The notes beneath the pieces are model-generated. The model worked only from the letters and a program-made list of their open reading frames with translations. It searched no databases and was not told the origin of the DNA. From assembly GCA_033675265.1 (NCBI GenBank), contig JAUJYZ010001097.1, forward strand, positions 154,501 to 218,500: a DNA stretch of 64,000 nucleotides, given 5' to 3'. This document shows, one piece after another, positions 34,723 to 46,529 of this stretch. The stretch's first letter is position 1, and each line of letters opens with the position of its first letter. The position numbers and the translations under genes were made by a program. The DNA comes from Actinostola sp. cb2023. Taxonomy: Eukaryota; Cnidaria; Anthozoa; Actiniaria; Actinostolidae.

Positions 34723-35326
34723 CTGTTAACATAACATTGATTTTGTAAATGGAGGTGACAGTAACACAATCATATTCAGTAGAGTGGGGGGAGGGGATTT
34801 GTTTTCCCCCTCCCTCCCCTCCCCCCACTCTAAGCAAAGCCTTTCACAAGAACAAGAGGTGGCACGCCAGGGAGATGTCACGCGAACACACACAACGTTT
34901 CCGCATCACCAACTCATTTGAGCTAGCACGGCGCGCCTTTTAGGCGTTCAATGGTTCAATATAATTAGGGACTTTTAGCATCGAGGACGGGGACGTGAGG
35001 ACAAAGAAGTTCGAATAAAGTGTTTTGTTGTCTATTGTTTTCATATTTGTTTCTTTTTTCGTATTTTTCACTAAATTTGCGTCCTCTTTGATGCCGATAA
35101 CATCGTCTTTTTGTAGTCCGGTTGACATGAAAACAACCATCTGCACTGAAATATCGAACTGACGTTCTCGTTCTCTTTCAGTACAACGTCAGGAGCAACT
35201 TCAGAATACCCCACAACTAGTCAAGCTCTTATAGCGGCACTCTTTAACAACGACGCAAAATACAATAGGTTCTATTATTGTTAGGCAAAGTTAGTTGCGG
35301 GGTAATCTGAAGTTTAGCCGAAAAGG

Positions 35327-35475
35327 AGAAAATTCTTAGTATAATATCATACTTAGTAGTTACTAACTATGATCATATCAAAAGGGAAATAACGAAATGT
35401 TCCCCACTGTGAATTTCAGTCCGCGCTTCAGCGAGCGCTTCCGGGATAAATACTATAACAGTTTCATTATTTTCA
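35327..35475 (-). other. conserved 5' flank of copy A
   Basis: Counterpart of 12545-12650 upstream of copy B (AACGAAATGTTCCCCACTGT and so on). Possible promoter or 5' UTR; no core promoter motif is certain. Confidence 0.4.
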
Positions 35476-35500
35476 TTAGTTTCATTATTTTCATTTAGTA

Positions 35501-37464
35501 GGCCACTACTAAATAGCGTTATGAGTTATGAGTTATGAGTTATGAGTTATGAGTTATGAGTTATGAGTTATGAGTTATGAGTTACGAGTTATGAAGTTAT
35601 ATCAAGTGATCAGTTGTTTCGAAGTTAGACCAATTAATGTACGAAGTTGCAAATTTCTATTTTTTAAATCCTAGTACAAAATAGTACAATACTTGTACAA
35701 TACTTGATCTGCAAGGATAATGTCAATCAATACGAGAAATGTCACGCAAGTTGTAACCGAACAGCTTTGTTATATTTTCGCTCTTTCGATTCTAACAAGC
35801 CCGCAACAGTGACAGTTTTTGGTGTCTGGCTATGTTAGTGTTACATCTTGCGAGATGTCAATATATATAATATCATAATTTATGAATGGTATGTATGGTA
35901 TGTATGTATAATAAATATATACAATAAAGACTGCTCTCTAAAGTTTAGACGATAACCTAAAACATATTTCGCTGGCTGACGTCTTCTATCCCACTATGTA
36001 TGGTAGCGCTCTTAGTATTACCGGGTATTAATAACGCACATCGTGGACATAGTATGCGGCGACTTTGCGGACAATCACCAAAGGTCACAAAATCAGATCA
36101 TAGGGTTACAAGTTTTTATAACTTTGTTAGTGATTGTGATTTTTGTAATCATCGGGATGGTATCCTGTAAAATGCTACTTTAATAAACGAGAATCACAAT
36201 CACATACATAACATATTTCAAAATACACTATGGGTCAGTGCTACTTAGGGGCAATAGAGGGGATTGAATCCCCGGGGGGGGGGGGGGGGGGGGGGGTCAC
36301 TAAGGGTATTTTTGGGTAGGGGTGTGCCGCGGACACCTCAAAACCCTGACCCTATCCCAGACCTAAAATTTTGATTTTCCATACCCTATCCCAGACTAAA
36401 GCTTTCAAATGTATACCCTATCCCAGATTGAAAGCGTGATAAAGGGATATGTAAACTGATAGCGACTGATAATGGCCTTATTGCGGAAACCATACCCTAT
36501 ACCAGACCGAAACGTACCCCATCCTAAACTAAAAGTCCAAAAACTATACCCCATCCCAGACCTAAGGAGCTCAAAAACCATACCCTATCCCGCGGCACAT
36601 ACCCGTATAGCATATATAGGGGAGTACCACCCGGGATTGAATCCCCCTGGTTGTATGGTTCATTGCATCAAACTAACAGGATACTCCGCATTAGTTGCCG
36701 GCCGCTGTTAACCTGAGTATCAGGCTTTTGAAGCACATCGTTTTTGTTAGTTTGAAGACAAAGTTCTTGTTATTTCAATTCAATTCCAGGAAAGGCTTCA
36801 TAGCTCCTTCTAGAGCCTGTCTAAATTATTTTCAATCATAAATAAAAGGAAATCGAGCTTATATTCTTGTAGAATACGATGTATCATTTCCGGTCGGCTG
36901 ACGTTTCCCTGGGGGCGTTTCAAGCCTTTGTGTTTTATCCAATCATATTAACGTCCAGAATCTGGACGCATGACACGGGCAGATCAATGCCCTTGTGTCA
37001 GGCCTTCTTCCTCTTTCTTCTCCCCGGGCCTCTCCCCCTCCCCTTTCCTTTTTGAAGGCCTGATACTCAGGTTAGGCCGCTGTCGGATTTTAGAGCATTC
37101 ATAAATTATGATATTATATATATTGACATCTCGCAAGATGTAACACTAACATAGCCAGACACCAAAAACTGTCACTGTTGCGGGCTTGTTAGAATCGAAA
37201 GAGCGAAAATATAACATGAAAGCTGTTCGGTTACAACTTGCGTGACATTTCTCGTATTGATTGACATTATCCTTGCAGATCAAGTATTGCATGTACAAGT
37301 ATTGTACTCTTTTGTATAGGATTTAAAAAATACAAATTTGCAACTTCGTACATTGGTCTAACTTCGAAACAACTGATAACTTGATATAACTTCATAACTC
37401 ATAACTCATAACTCATAACTCATAACTCATAACTCATAACTCATAACGCTATTTAGTAGTGGCC
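35501..37464. mobile_element. 2-kb TIR element with heptamer repeats at its ends
   Basis: Arms of about 390 bp start GGCCACTACTAAATAGCG. Just inside each end lies a tandem heptamer (TATGAGT about 8-9 times at the left, the complement about 7-8 times at the right). GTTTCATTAT stands outside both ends, and copy B has a single TTTCATTATCGAGC at 12651, the apparent empty site. The core contains poly-G (36277-36297) and repeats of ACCCTATCCCAGAC but no transposase. Confidence 0.82.
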
Positions 37465-38471
37465 GTTTCATTATCGAGCTGTTCTAATATAGACTTTAGA
37501 CATGAAGTATCTTATTACTTGGGTTTATTGGATCCGGTTTATTGATTCAATCCAATGCCTATCGAAAAGAATACTACAAAAATATGTTTTAATTGCATGT
37601 AGTGCCTAGCTGTGAAACATAGGTGACTTCCTTTCAGTGGTGTTTATTGGTAGATGGGCGGTGCCGTATCTGAATTCCGTATAATATACGGACCTTGGGC
37701 ACCAAGATCAGATACAAACACCTCGCGACTGCTATAAATCCAACTTTGCACTATAATATTGATGTTTTCAAGGAGAAATTCGGAGTTAAAACAAAGTTTC
37801 TGTAAGGTTTTGTATCACTCGTGAATTATTAATGAGTTCAGTGAAAACTTGTCAGTTTTTGTCAAATATCTGTCCCAACGCGCGCTGTCAGACTCTCTCA
37901 ACAGCTAACCGGCTTTAGAGCTTCGGAAACTGTCCGTTTTCCTCGCTATCAGGATAAAAAGTGTGGTCGACTTGTGGCAAGTCTACTCCGGAGTTAGTGT
38001 AGCCTGATTTTTGACCAAGAGCTGTTATATAGTAGAGAGTCCGCGGCAGAAAGTCAAGTCAGCTAGAGACTATGGGAGACTATTTTGCTATAGATCATAT
38101 CGATTTTATGACCAAGAATCGCAGGGAGGATTGGCATCCTTACCTTGTATGCAAATGCTAAGAAGAATGTACATGTTCCACATTGCGATGGTTTCCAACG
38201 AATCGAGAGAGAGAGTGTGTTTTATCGATATAGCACTGTCGATGTGATTGCTTCGCCCGACTGAAGTTATGCGGCTGCTTGTCTGGTTTTCTTGGCAAAC
38301 ACCGAGTCAAAGTTCAAACTAGCTTGACACTGTCAGTCATGCAACTCAACTAGCTCAACTCAACTTCATTTTTGACGTCACGCAGTGCAGCATTTAGCTA
38401 TTCAGTTCTATGTTGTTTGTGTTTAAAACTAGTGGTCGTCAGTTGATGTTTATTTAATAATATCGATTATT
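37465..38471. repeat. upstream flank of copy A, partly shared with 13460-13945
   Basis: 37850-38390 matches the flank of copy B. The remainder (37490-37850) holds no recognised feature. Confidence 0.6.
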
Positions 38472-38501
38472 ACTCGGGCCCAGGCCGCAGGCCGCCCGAG
38501 T
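38472..38501. repeat. hairpin, CTCGGGC stem with GGCCTGCGGCC-type tip
   Basis: ACTCGGGC ... GCCCGAGT stem; inner part CCAGGCCGCAGGCC. The inverted counterpart with the same tip is at 49794-49823. Followed by TTAGAAAATGCG as at the other three hairpins of this type. Confidence 0.8.
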
Positions 38502-38559
38502 TAGAAAATGCGGATTTCGGTTTTAGTAGTTTTTTTCGGCTTCAAAATGACGAGTATGC

Positions 38560-38944
38560 GAAGTATTTCCGGAGTTTCAGTTTAGCGCGTGACGACAGTC
38601 AGGCAGCAAGCAAAGCGATATTAGCTATCTAAACAAAATCTACTGAAAAAACGCTGAAAACAAGTCAGTGAACGGCAAAAATACAATCAAAATCAAAACG
38701 TCATTAGAGATTAGGGATCTGTTGAAGAAGAAGACGCTCAATGAGCGTATAGTCGGGTATTTAATATGACAATGAGAGTTGCGTGACGAGATTCGTGTAG
38801 GTATGTCTGTATTACATATTTAACGTACTTGAGGTCACTTGAGGTTGCATATATTAATATCGCCTCACAAACGTGTCAAATAGTTATTGTTCGCTCAGGG
38901 CAGATACTGAGATATTGCTAAGTCATCGTATTCGAAGACTAGAA
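38560..38944 (+). repeat. 5' part of unknown repeat family X, copy X1
   Basis: Matches 45005-45316 (X2) and, inverted, 50690-51010 (X3): ACGCTGAAAACAAGTCAGTG, then the palindrome GACGCTCAATGAGCGT (38733-38748), then AGTCATCGTATTCGA before the coding part. The copy is cut at 38944 by the DIRS insertion and resumes at 43682. Confidence 0.85.
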
Positions 38945-39132
38945 TTTAAAAATTAAACGAGACTTACCTGTAAGTCGATGTTTGATTGTAATTCTATCAC
39001 GGCATCAGTCAGGAACGGAGGAGTCACATGAGAAGCATGCGCTTGCTAAAACGGTCATTCTTTAAAGCCAAGCGTATCCAGGAACAAATAGCAGGAACGA
39101 AGGAGTCAGGGAGGGAAACCCATAGTGGAGGG

Positions 39133-39262
39133 CATGTGACTCCTCCGTTCCTGACTGATGCCGTGATAGAATTACAATCAAACATCGACTTACAGGTAAG
39201 TCTCGTTTAATTTTTAAATTCTATCACGTCATCAGTCTACGTCACTACGGAGTCCCATGAGA
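39133..39262. repeat. DIRS internal complementary region (circle-junction complement)
   Basis: 39133-39220 is the reverse complement of the left terminus (CGACTTACAGGTAAGTCTCG against CGAGACTTACCTGTAAGTCG). 39217-39262 is the reverse complement of the right terminus (CATCAGTCTACGTCACTACG). The two meet exactly as the ends would in a closed circle. Confidence 0.9.
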
Positions 39263-39368
39263 TTTGAAAGTCCTGGATACGCTTACAACTGTAAAACACA
39301 GCGTATTATAAAGCGTATATTTTAATCATACCTTATAGAGGTTACATGTTGAACTTATAATAAAAAGG

Positions 39369-40482
39369 TTAAGTAGTTCCATTATGATTGGAATAATGTT
39401 CTAATATACTAGAGCCAAAGTTATTTGGCAATGGTTTGTCATAAAATCTTGCAAATGTTTGTGCATTTGACCAGCCTCCTGCTCTTATGATGTCCTGAAG
39501 GGGTAAACCTGCTGATTTTCCGTATGAAACAGCGGCGGACCTACCACTGTGCGCTGAAAACTGCGCGGTATCAATACCGGCCTCCTTCATTATTGACTTT
39601 GCCCATTTACCTATGGTACTGCTACAGACCGAGTGATGTGGCTTTGTGTAACTTATCATGAGTTTTGTGTGCTCTTTGCGGATATCCTGGGTCTTCTGTA
39701 GATATAATCTGATGAGGCTGACCACACAGAGTCGTTCGTCTGGTTCGTAGGACATGAGTTCTATTGGTGCGATATGTCGTCCTGGCTTAGAAGTCTTTAG
39801 TATTTCGTTTATGGTAAATACATATTTGTTGGGTAAACTTTGCATATATTGTATATCGAGTTGTTATTGTCTGGCATCTTTGGCCAGTTAAAAGGCATAA
39901 CAGCATTGTAAGTTTTAAGGTTAGAGATTTCAACGACAGCCCCGAGTTCGGCGACATGCTTTGTATATGTTTTAATACAATCCCTGCATCCCACATAAAC
40001 TTGTAGCGTGGCAGTGAGGGTTTCATTTCAAAAATTCCTTTCATGAATCTGGTTACAAGGGATTGAGAGCCAAACGTACCGCTTGGCACATCAATTACAA
40101 TGGACAGAGCTGACCTAGCTGTATTAATGGCGCTATATCCAAGCCCTTTCTGGTACAAGTGTGTAAGGAATTCAATCCCATGTTGAATTGTCGCTCTTAG
40201 TGGATCAATGCTATTTTCAGAGCAATACTGTTCCCAGCGCGTTAAATATGTGTGATATTGTTTGCTGGTTGTTTTCCGCCACGACGCCATAATGATATCT
40301 CTTGCGGTATCTGACATGCCTATGTTGTCTAGGTGTTTCCTGACAAGTGGCAGACAAGAAGGCTTAGTTTCGCCCATAGTGGGTGTGGTGTGCGTGGCTT
40401 GTTTGGCAGCCATAACAGAGCTCGATGGGGCTTCAGGGTTACCGGTGGCTGTGTCAGTAGTTTCATGGCCTTTGGATACCAT
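39369..40482 (-). pseudogene. DIRS tyrosine recombinase, frameshifted
   Basis: Two overlapping frames, 40482-39787 and 39845-39369, separated by one shift near 39845. The first has a core-binding-like helical region (KTTSKQYHTYLTRWEQYC) and ends just after LLTGQRCQT with the first catalytic Arg. The second has FSAHSGRSAAVSYGK, with the His-x-x-Arg pair, and TFARFYDK with the nucleophilic Tyr. All catalytic residues are present if the shift is ignored. In the family this enzyme inserts the circular cDNA without target duplication. Confidence 0.9.
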
Positions 40483-41349
40483 GCCTGGGTAGCCCAGTCT
40501 GGTACCACCAGTATTCCCTTTGCCCCATCCTCTTGAATTTTCTTCAGGACGTTTGGTATTACACTAAATGGGGGAAAAGCATAAAATTTTAGATTGGACC
40601 ATGAAAGCGAAAACGCATCGACTGCAGAGGCTCCAGGGTCTGGTCTATACGAGACATAGTTCTCCAACTGATTGTTTAACCGGGAGGCAAATAAATCTAC
40701 ATCTGGTGTGACATTAAGTTTGATCAAGGCCTCGCGCAACGCAATCTTGTCCAACATCCACTCAGTTTCGGATCTATTTTTCCGAGATTCAAAATCCGCT
40801 TTCGTATTTAGCTTACCAGGGATATGGGCTGCACTAAGCCATAAGTCACGGCTTATTGCCCATTCCCAAATGATCTTACATAGCGTATTGAGATCGTATG
40901 AGTGGCTGGTACCCCATATTGTTTATGATTGCTACCGAGGTACTGTTGTCAATCATAAGGCGGGCATGTTTCCCCTTCTCATGGATTAGAAAGGTTTTCA
41001 TGCCAAGGAAAACTGCCAATAATTCTAGATAGTTGATGTGATGTTGTTTTTCTTCTGTAGACCATAAACCTCCGGTGGAGCTGTCATTGTAAACTGCGCC
41101 CCACCCCTCATTACACGCATCTGTGGTGAGCGTACAAGCTGGCTCCTCGCGCGTTATGGGATTGTAACTTCGCTGCACGTTCTCAATCCACCAATCAAGC
41201 TCTAGTTTTGCTGATGCAGAGAGAGTCATGGGTTTATCAAAATTTCCCCTATTAGCCTTCAGTGCCTTTGTTTTGTCTCTCTCGAGTGCTCTATAGTATA
41301 AGGGTCCGTGTATTACTCCCGGAAACGAGGCGATAATTTTCCCTATCAC
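40329..41349 (-). pseudogene. DIRS RNase H and connection region, frameshifted
   Basis: The frame 41349-40876 carries the RNase H pattern TLTTDACNEGWGAVY, YLELLAVFLGM and MIDNSTSVAIINNMG, with the Asp, Glu and Asp of the active site. After a shift near 40880 the protein continues as AHIPGKLNTKADFESR and, from 40757, DVDLFASRLNNQL and ILVVPDWATQAWYPK, the usual region between RNase H and recombinase in DIRS. It is separated from the RT by a one-base shift near 41360. Confidence 0.88.
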
Positions 41350-41362
41350 TGTAGCAGTTGTT

Positions 41363-42544
41363 CTAATGGTTTAGCTTCTGTCGATCGCGTATCGACTGGC
41401 AGAGTGCTTTTAAGTCTGCCCCTTTTTCTGTTGTAAGTGTGACAGTCATGTCCACAGAGTCTATTATGAATCCCAAAAACACCAAGTGTTGTGAGGGCCT
41501 AAAGACAGATTTTTCTGGGTGGATAACGAACCCCAGGGAATCAAACAGTTGAAAGCTGGTTGTGACGTTGCTAAGACATTCATTATATGTGTCACCTTGT
41601 AAGAATAGATCATCAATATATCCAACGGCAATGTATCCCATGCGGTGCAGGATTGTAAGAGGTGGTTTCAAGAGCTTAGTAAATTTGCGTGGAGCACACG
41701 ATAACCCGTTAGGCAGACAAGTATATTGATATAATTTTCCTTCCCAAACGAATCTGAGGTATTTCCGGTATTGTTTTGCTATTCGAACAGAGTAATACGC
41801 GTCCTTCAGATCGATGGATGCCATAAAGCAATCTTTCTCCACTAATTTAATGACAGTACGTAGTGTGTCCATTTTGAAATGAACTTTAGGAGAGAATTGG
41901 TTTAGTTGTTTGAGGTTTAGGATAAGCCGGTGGCTTCCATCTTTTTGGGGTCTCACAAAGATACTAGAGATAATTTCTCCTTTGTCGTGCCCGGTGGGCA
42001 TAATGACTTGTTTTTTCAATAATTTGTTAATCTCCTTGTCAATAGCCTGTTTTTCCCCTTCATTATATGACATATTATGTAGAGACTGTTGTACAGGTTT
42101 CTCGGTAAATTCGATTTGTAGACCGCCTACACTACCTAAAATTTCTCTATCAGAGGTAATTGTTTTCCAAGTGTCCAAGGAATGTACTATGTTTCCGGCG
42201 CGAAAATTATCACACTTAGATAGCAAACACTCCCGAATTAAACAATCAGTGGGATCTGAAGCTATGTTTGTATACGTACATATGTCAGTGTTTACCTGTT
42301 GTTTAAGATTAGACAAAGCTTCCATTATTTCGCGTCGTCCTTCTGGTATTTGTTGTGGTTCCGTTTCTTGAACCGGGTTTTGGGCCCTTCCCAAAAAAAT
42401 TCTGGCGTTTGCCTCCGTTCGAGTATCCGTTCGTTCGTTGATAGTGGTTATTATCATAGGGGCGCCTGTGGCCTCGACTTTGCCTGTCTTTCTGTCCACG
42501 ATCGCGCGCCACTGTGACCCCAATGCGGGTTGTCTCTTTGGCAT
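41363..42544 (-). CDS. DIRS reverse transcriptase
   Basis: 393 codons. Polymerase motifs in order: RLILNLKQLN (about 206-215), SIDLKDAYYSVR with catalytic Asp (243-254), LPNGLSCAPRKFTK (277-290), YIDD (309-312, the other two Asp), LGFVIHPEKS (337-346) and LVFLGFIIDS (354-363). The LPNGLSCAP phrase and order are characteristic of DIRS rather than Gypsy. The frame overlaps the end of the gag-like frame and terminates at TAG where RNase H should follow, because of a single-base shift. Confidence 0.93.
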   Translation of the reverse strand: MPKRQPALGSQWRAIVDRKTGKVEATGAPMIITTINERTDTRTEANARIFLGRAQNPVQETEPQQIPEGRREIMEALSNLKQQVNTDICTYTNIASDPTDCLIRECLLSKCDNFRAGNIVHSLDTWKTITSDREILGSVGGLQIEFTEKPVQQSLHNMSYNEGEKQAIDKEINKLLKKQVIMPTGHDKGEIISSIFVRPQKDGSHRLILNLKQLNQFSPKVHFKMDTLRTVIKLVEKDCFMASIDLKDAYYSVRIAKQYRKYLRFVWEGKLYQYTCLPNGLSCAPRKFTKLLKPPLTILHRMGYIAVGYIDDLFLQGDTYNECLSNVTTSFQLFDSLGFVIHPEKSVFRPSQHLVFLGFIIDSVDMTVTLTTEKGADLKALCQSIRDRQKLNH

Positions 42545-43473
42545 CCCTTATTCTTTTCGGAAGATCGTCGCCAAACAGAAGAGGTGACGGCTCATCCAGC
42601 TCCTTTGAGCATAAGGGGCGAAATTCATGCTTCAGGCCGGGTTTCATTTGTTCCCGCCTGAAGCAAGACAGTTCCGCGCCAACGTGGCCCAGTAAGTGCG
42701 ATGTTATCGATACCATCGGCAAGTATAGATTTGGACACATCGTTCTCCATCTTGAGGGCCAGGACTTTCTCACACATAGTGAGGACCGCAGAAGTTGCTC
42801 TCTGCAAATTTTGTTGCATGTTTGTGAGCCTGAGGTCACTTTTTCGCCCGGCGGGGTCTAGCGTTTGCCATATCTCTGTATTTACTCGTGGGACCTTTAT
42901 GTCCACACAGTTCTCAGGCATGGGGTGTTTCTCAACAAGGCCTGTAATTTTATCTTGAGGTAGTTTTTTACCCCAACGTTTAATAGCAATATCCGCCAGT
43001 TGTTGGCGGATCTTCGGCCCTAATTTGTCATCCTCTAAGATCGCGGCCTCGAGTTCTTTGAGGACCTCATCAGAGGCCGTGTCGTTCACCTTAGAACTGT
43101 CTCCACCGGTGGTGGGAGGTTCATTTACTAGTTCGTTCAACTCATCCCCGGACGCTTGAACACTAAGACTATCGTCTTCGTCATATTCACTGGAGCTCAA
43201 ACTGTGCCGACGCTTTCGGCGAGAGTTTGCCGAGGTACCCGGTGGGTTTGTATCGCGACCGGTGGTCGATTGGCTCTCGCGCGCATCAAGAGATGCACAG
43301 AGCTTTCCGATGAGATCGGCCATGGTACCCATTTTAGCATCCATGGCCTCCATCGTACGACCTAAGCGCTCGTCGGTATCCAGTTGATCGCCCGGTGGGC
43401 CTTCATTTTCACCATGTTCTGCGCGTTCGGCAGTTGATAATGGTTCTCTATTTAAAGAGTTCGTGTGAGACAT
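42309..43473 (-). pseudogene. DIRS gag-like protein, frameshifted
   Basis: Frames 43473-42625 (282 codons) and 42839-42309 read as one protein across a shift near 42700 (DGIDNIA in one frame, LLGHVGAELSCFRREQM in the next). N-terminal acidic/Ser-rich half, middle VPRVNTEIWQTLDPAGRKSD typical of DIRS ORF1, and a basic Arg/Asn-rich C-terminus that may bind RNA. Start at the ATG of MSHTNSLNREP, just inside the right terminus. Confidence 0.82.
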
Positions 43474-43681
43474 TGTGCTTACTGAAAATAGAAAAATATA
43501 TATACCATGCGATGTAATGGAATATACTCACGGTTGTTGGTGTTCGTAAACTTGTAAAAGCTGAGTTCAAAAAAAACCGCTGTGTTGCTTACCTGATAGC
43601 AAGGAATGCAATGACCGTTTTAGCAAGCGCATGCTTCTCATGGGACTCCGTAGTGACGTAGACTGATGACGTGATAGAATT

Positions 43682-44421
43682 GAAAGAAGCAGTTGGCTTG
43701 TGCAGAAGTGAAATTATGTTGTATTCAAGGCAAGCCACATACAAACGCATACGCCGATTCGTGTGGGCCCACTCTAAAAGATGTTGAGCGTTTTCGAAAG
43801 GGCCTTTACATGAACTCATCAAAAGGAAATCAATTGAACTCAAAGTCCAAAGGTAATCAATTGAATTCAAGCTCAAAAGCAAATCAAATGAACTCAAGAA
43901 CTATAATACAAATGAACTCTAATGTTGACTTAAATGTGAACTCAACTGAGTACTGCCTAGCCAAGCATGTATACCACAACTTGAAGCCAGATGTACTGAT
44001 TCAGAAGTGTGATTCCAAAATGGACAAATCCAAAGGTGAGAAAACAACTTTGAAATGGCATCAAGAAGAACACAAATCTGAGGCGAAAATGAAGTCAATC
44101 CTTGTTTACATTCTGTTTATATTTTTTATTGTGTTCATGCTGTTAAAAATAGTATTTTTCTATATCAAAGAGAGAGTTTTAACGGAGTGCATATACCGTC
44201 GTTATCACCTTCATACCGTCATGGCCAACGATCAAGGTGAACAAGCAAGTTTGACTGAAAATAGACTAAGTGCTATAGATACCTTTGTAAATATATCTGA
44301 AGCCAGAGTACAAGTTAAGCTGAATGTCAATAATCATGAATTGAATACAATAAACCATGTAAGATCTCGCTATGCCATGTTTGTTGCTTGTGATAGTACG
44401 TCCATGCACACCAAAAAATAG
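43682..44421 (+). CDS. family X membrane protein, copy X1
   Basis: Unrecognised protein. From residue about 17 of the open frame it reads NAYADSCGPTLKDVERF, then short Asn/Ser/Lys repeats (KGNQLNSKS, KGNQLNSSS, KANQMNS), then CLAKHVYHNLKPDVLIQKCD, a charged linker, one hydrophobic segment of about 24 residues (ILVYILFIFFIVFMLLKIVF) and a C-terminal tail. No signal peptide, so probably a single-pass protein with the N-terminal part in the cytosol; this is inference. Relative to X2 and X3, 29 bp are missing near 43735, shifting the upstream frame, and a DIRS element separates it from its 5' part. The C-terminus (to MHTKK) is complete only here. Confidence 0.6.
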
Positions 44422-44438
44422 ATATGAATATGCTTTTT

Positions 44439-44467
44439 ACTCGGGCCCTTCCGAAGGAAGCCCGAGT
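44439..44467. repeat. hairpin, CTCGGGC stem with TTCCGAAGGAA tip
   Basis: ACTCGGGC ... GCCCGAGT outer stem as at 38472 but with a different inner stem (CTTCCGAAGGAAG). The matching inverted hairpin is at 51921-51949. Confidence 0.8.
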
Positions 44468-45004
44468 TAGAAAATGCGTTTTTCGGTAGTAGTAGTCGTC
44501 GTAGTTTTTTTATTCGGTTAAAGAATGACGAAAGTATGCGACGTATTTAATCGTATCGAGTTTCAAGATTACTCAGCAGATAAGGGAATGCTCGTCGTTG
44601 CAGGACTCGAGCTCGATAAAACATGCTTTCCTTGCAATTTCAGTACTGTGAACTTTACAGTATATCAGTAAAAACGTTAAACTTTACAGTATATCAGTAA
44701 AAACGTTAATAGCTTCAATCTAAATTTAGATGAGAAAATACTTTTATTTTGACCCCTTGACCTCCGTTGCTTTCCCTGATTGGTTTGTGCTTTCTAATCT
44801 TTCTTGCCCAGACTTCATGTCTGCTTCGCATGCGCTGTAGACGTCCCAAGTACGTGCTTCGGAAATACGATTCGGAGATTTTTATCTGTGCTCACCGACA
44901 GATATACGTCACGCAACTGTCAGTCATTGTCAGGTCCCTCTTCACGCAACTGACATTGTCCTTGTTTTAGAACCGCCGCGCAGCGCTATTTAAAGCAGAA
45001 TTTC
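44468..45004. other. repeat-derived spacer between X1 and X2
   Basis: Shares the TTAGAAAATGCG and TTTACAGTATATCAGTAAAA phrases with 49930-50040. The latter is tandemly doubled at 44650-44708. No gene seen. Confidence 0.5.
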
Positions 45005-46132
45005 CACGCTGAAAACAAGTCAGTGAACGGCAAAAATACAATCAAAATCAAAACGTCATTAGATATTAGGGATCTGTTGCAGAAGACGCTCAACGAGCGT
45101 ATATTCGGGTATTGTGAGAATGACAGTTGCGTGACGAGAAACTATTTATCTCGATGACTCATAAAGATTCGTGGAGGTACATCTGTATTACATCTTTAAA
45201 CATACTTGAGGTCACTTGAGGTTGAATATTCATGGCGCGACAAACGTGTCAATTAATCCGAAGTTTTGTTCGCTCATGGCAGATACTGAGATATGCTAAG
45301 TCATCGTATTCGACGACTAGAAGTGAAAGAAGCAGTTGACCTGTGCAGAAGAGAAATTATGTTGTATCCAAGGCAAGCCATCCATCAGTTCCTCTTAAAT
45401 ACGCTCTCACATACAAACGCATACGCCGATTCGTGTGGGCCCACTCTAAAAGATGTTGAGCGTTTTCGACAGGGCTTTTACATGAACTCATCAAAAGCAA
45501 AATTGAACTCAAAGTCCAAAGGTAATCAATTGAAATCAAGCTCAAAAGCAAATCAAATGAACTCAAGAACTATAATACAAATGAACTCTAATGTTGACTT
45601 AAATGTGAACTCAACTGAGTACTGCCTAGCCAAGCATGTATACCACAACTTGAAGCCAGATGTACTGATTCAGAAGTGTGATTGCAACATGGACAAATCC
45701 AAAGGTGAGAAAACAACTTTGAAATCGCATCAAGAAGAACACAAATCTGAGGCGAAAATGAAGTCAATCCTTGTTTACATTCTGTTTATATTTTTTATTG
45801 TGTTAATGCTGTTAAAAATAGTATTTTTCTATATCAAAGAGAGAGTTTTAACGGAGTGCATATACCGTCGTTATCGCCGTCATACCGTCATGGCCAACGA
45901 TCAAGGTGAACAAGCAAGTTTGACTGAAAATAGACTAAGTGCTTTAGATACCTTTGTAAATATATCTGAAGCCAGTGTACAAGTTAAGCTGAATGTCACC
46001 TCCTTTCCTATATTTAGCCACCACTTTTCAAGTTCCTCAAAGTGGTTGGTATATGTCTACAAATTTTACAATACGCACCCCGCAATCCGCAATCCGCAGT
46101 CCAACTTTAGACCTCAGTCATTCGCGGGATAA
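45005..46132 (+). CDS. family X membrane protein, copy X2
   Basis: The open frame begins at 45293 (MLSHRIRRLEVKEAVDLC) and keeps the N-terminal part missing in X1 (AIHQFLLNTLSHTNAYADSC). The Asn/Ser/Lys repeats, the KPDVLIQKCDCNMDK segment and the same hydrophobic segment with one change (FIVLMLL) follow. After KLNV (about 45997) the sequence is unrelated to X1, so the last 30 residues or so are foreign. Upstream 45005-45292 is the same 5' region as in X1 and X3, including the palindrome at 45085-45100 with one mismatch. In X3 the ATG used here is absent, so the start codon is uncertain; the Met before LY or before NSS are alternatives. Confidence 0.55.
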
Positions 46133-46529
46133 CACCACTTGCGCCATTCATCCACCGCGCCATGCAAAAACCATGTTACTAAAAATAAATTCAGCGCCAC
46201 CAACATCGTTTACACATCACGAAGAGATTCGCTATTTTATTATCATGGTTTCTTCACATAGTTACAAGTTACATAATACCACTTTGAGATGACGAAGGCC
46301 TAAGCATCGAACAAACATCAGAAAGAAATTCGCATTCTTAGTATTTGTTTCTTCTTAAGACAGTTATAATCTATCAACACACCATGAAGAAGAAAGAAGG
46401 AGACTTCCAGTATAAGGTCTCGGAAATCTTCACTTCACTAAATCTATTTTCTGAATGTGGAGGTGCAAGAAAACTAACTTTCGACTCCAAGCAGATCTAT
46501 TGTTTTTTTCTGAGCGGCAAATCCGTGAA

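Larger units (their letters stand above)
38945..43681 (-). mobile_element. DIRS-type tyrosine-recombinase retrotransposon
   Basis: About 4.74 kb, coding strand minus: gag-like, RT with RNase H, and tyrosine recombinase, the DIRS gene order. The ends are inverted repeats (38990-39059 against 43610-43681). Next to the 3' end, 39133-39262 is complementary to the left end followed by the right end, as if copied from a joined circle: the internal complementary region that defines DIRS elements. No target duplication, as expected for recombinase insertion. It interrupts copy X1 of repeat family X. Several frameshifts make this copy inactive. Confidence 0.92.
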
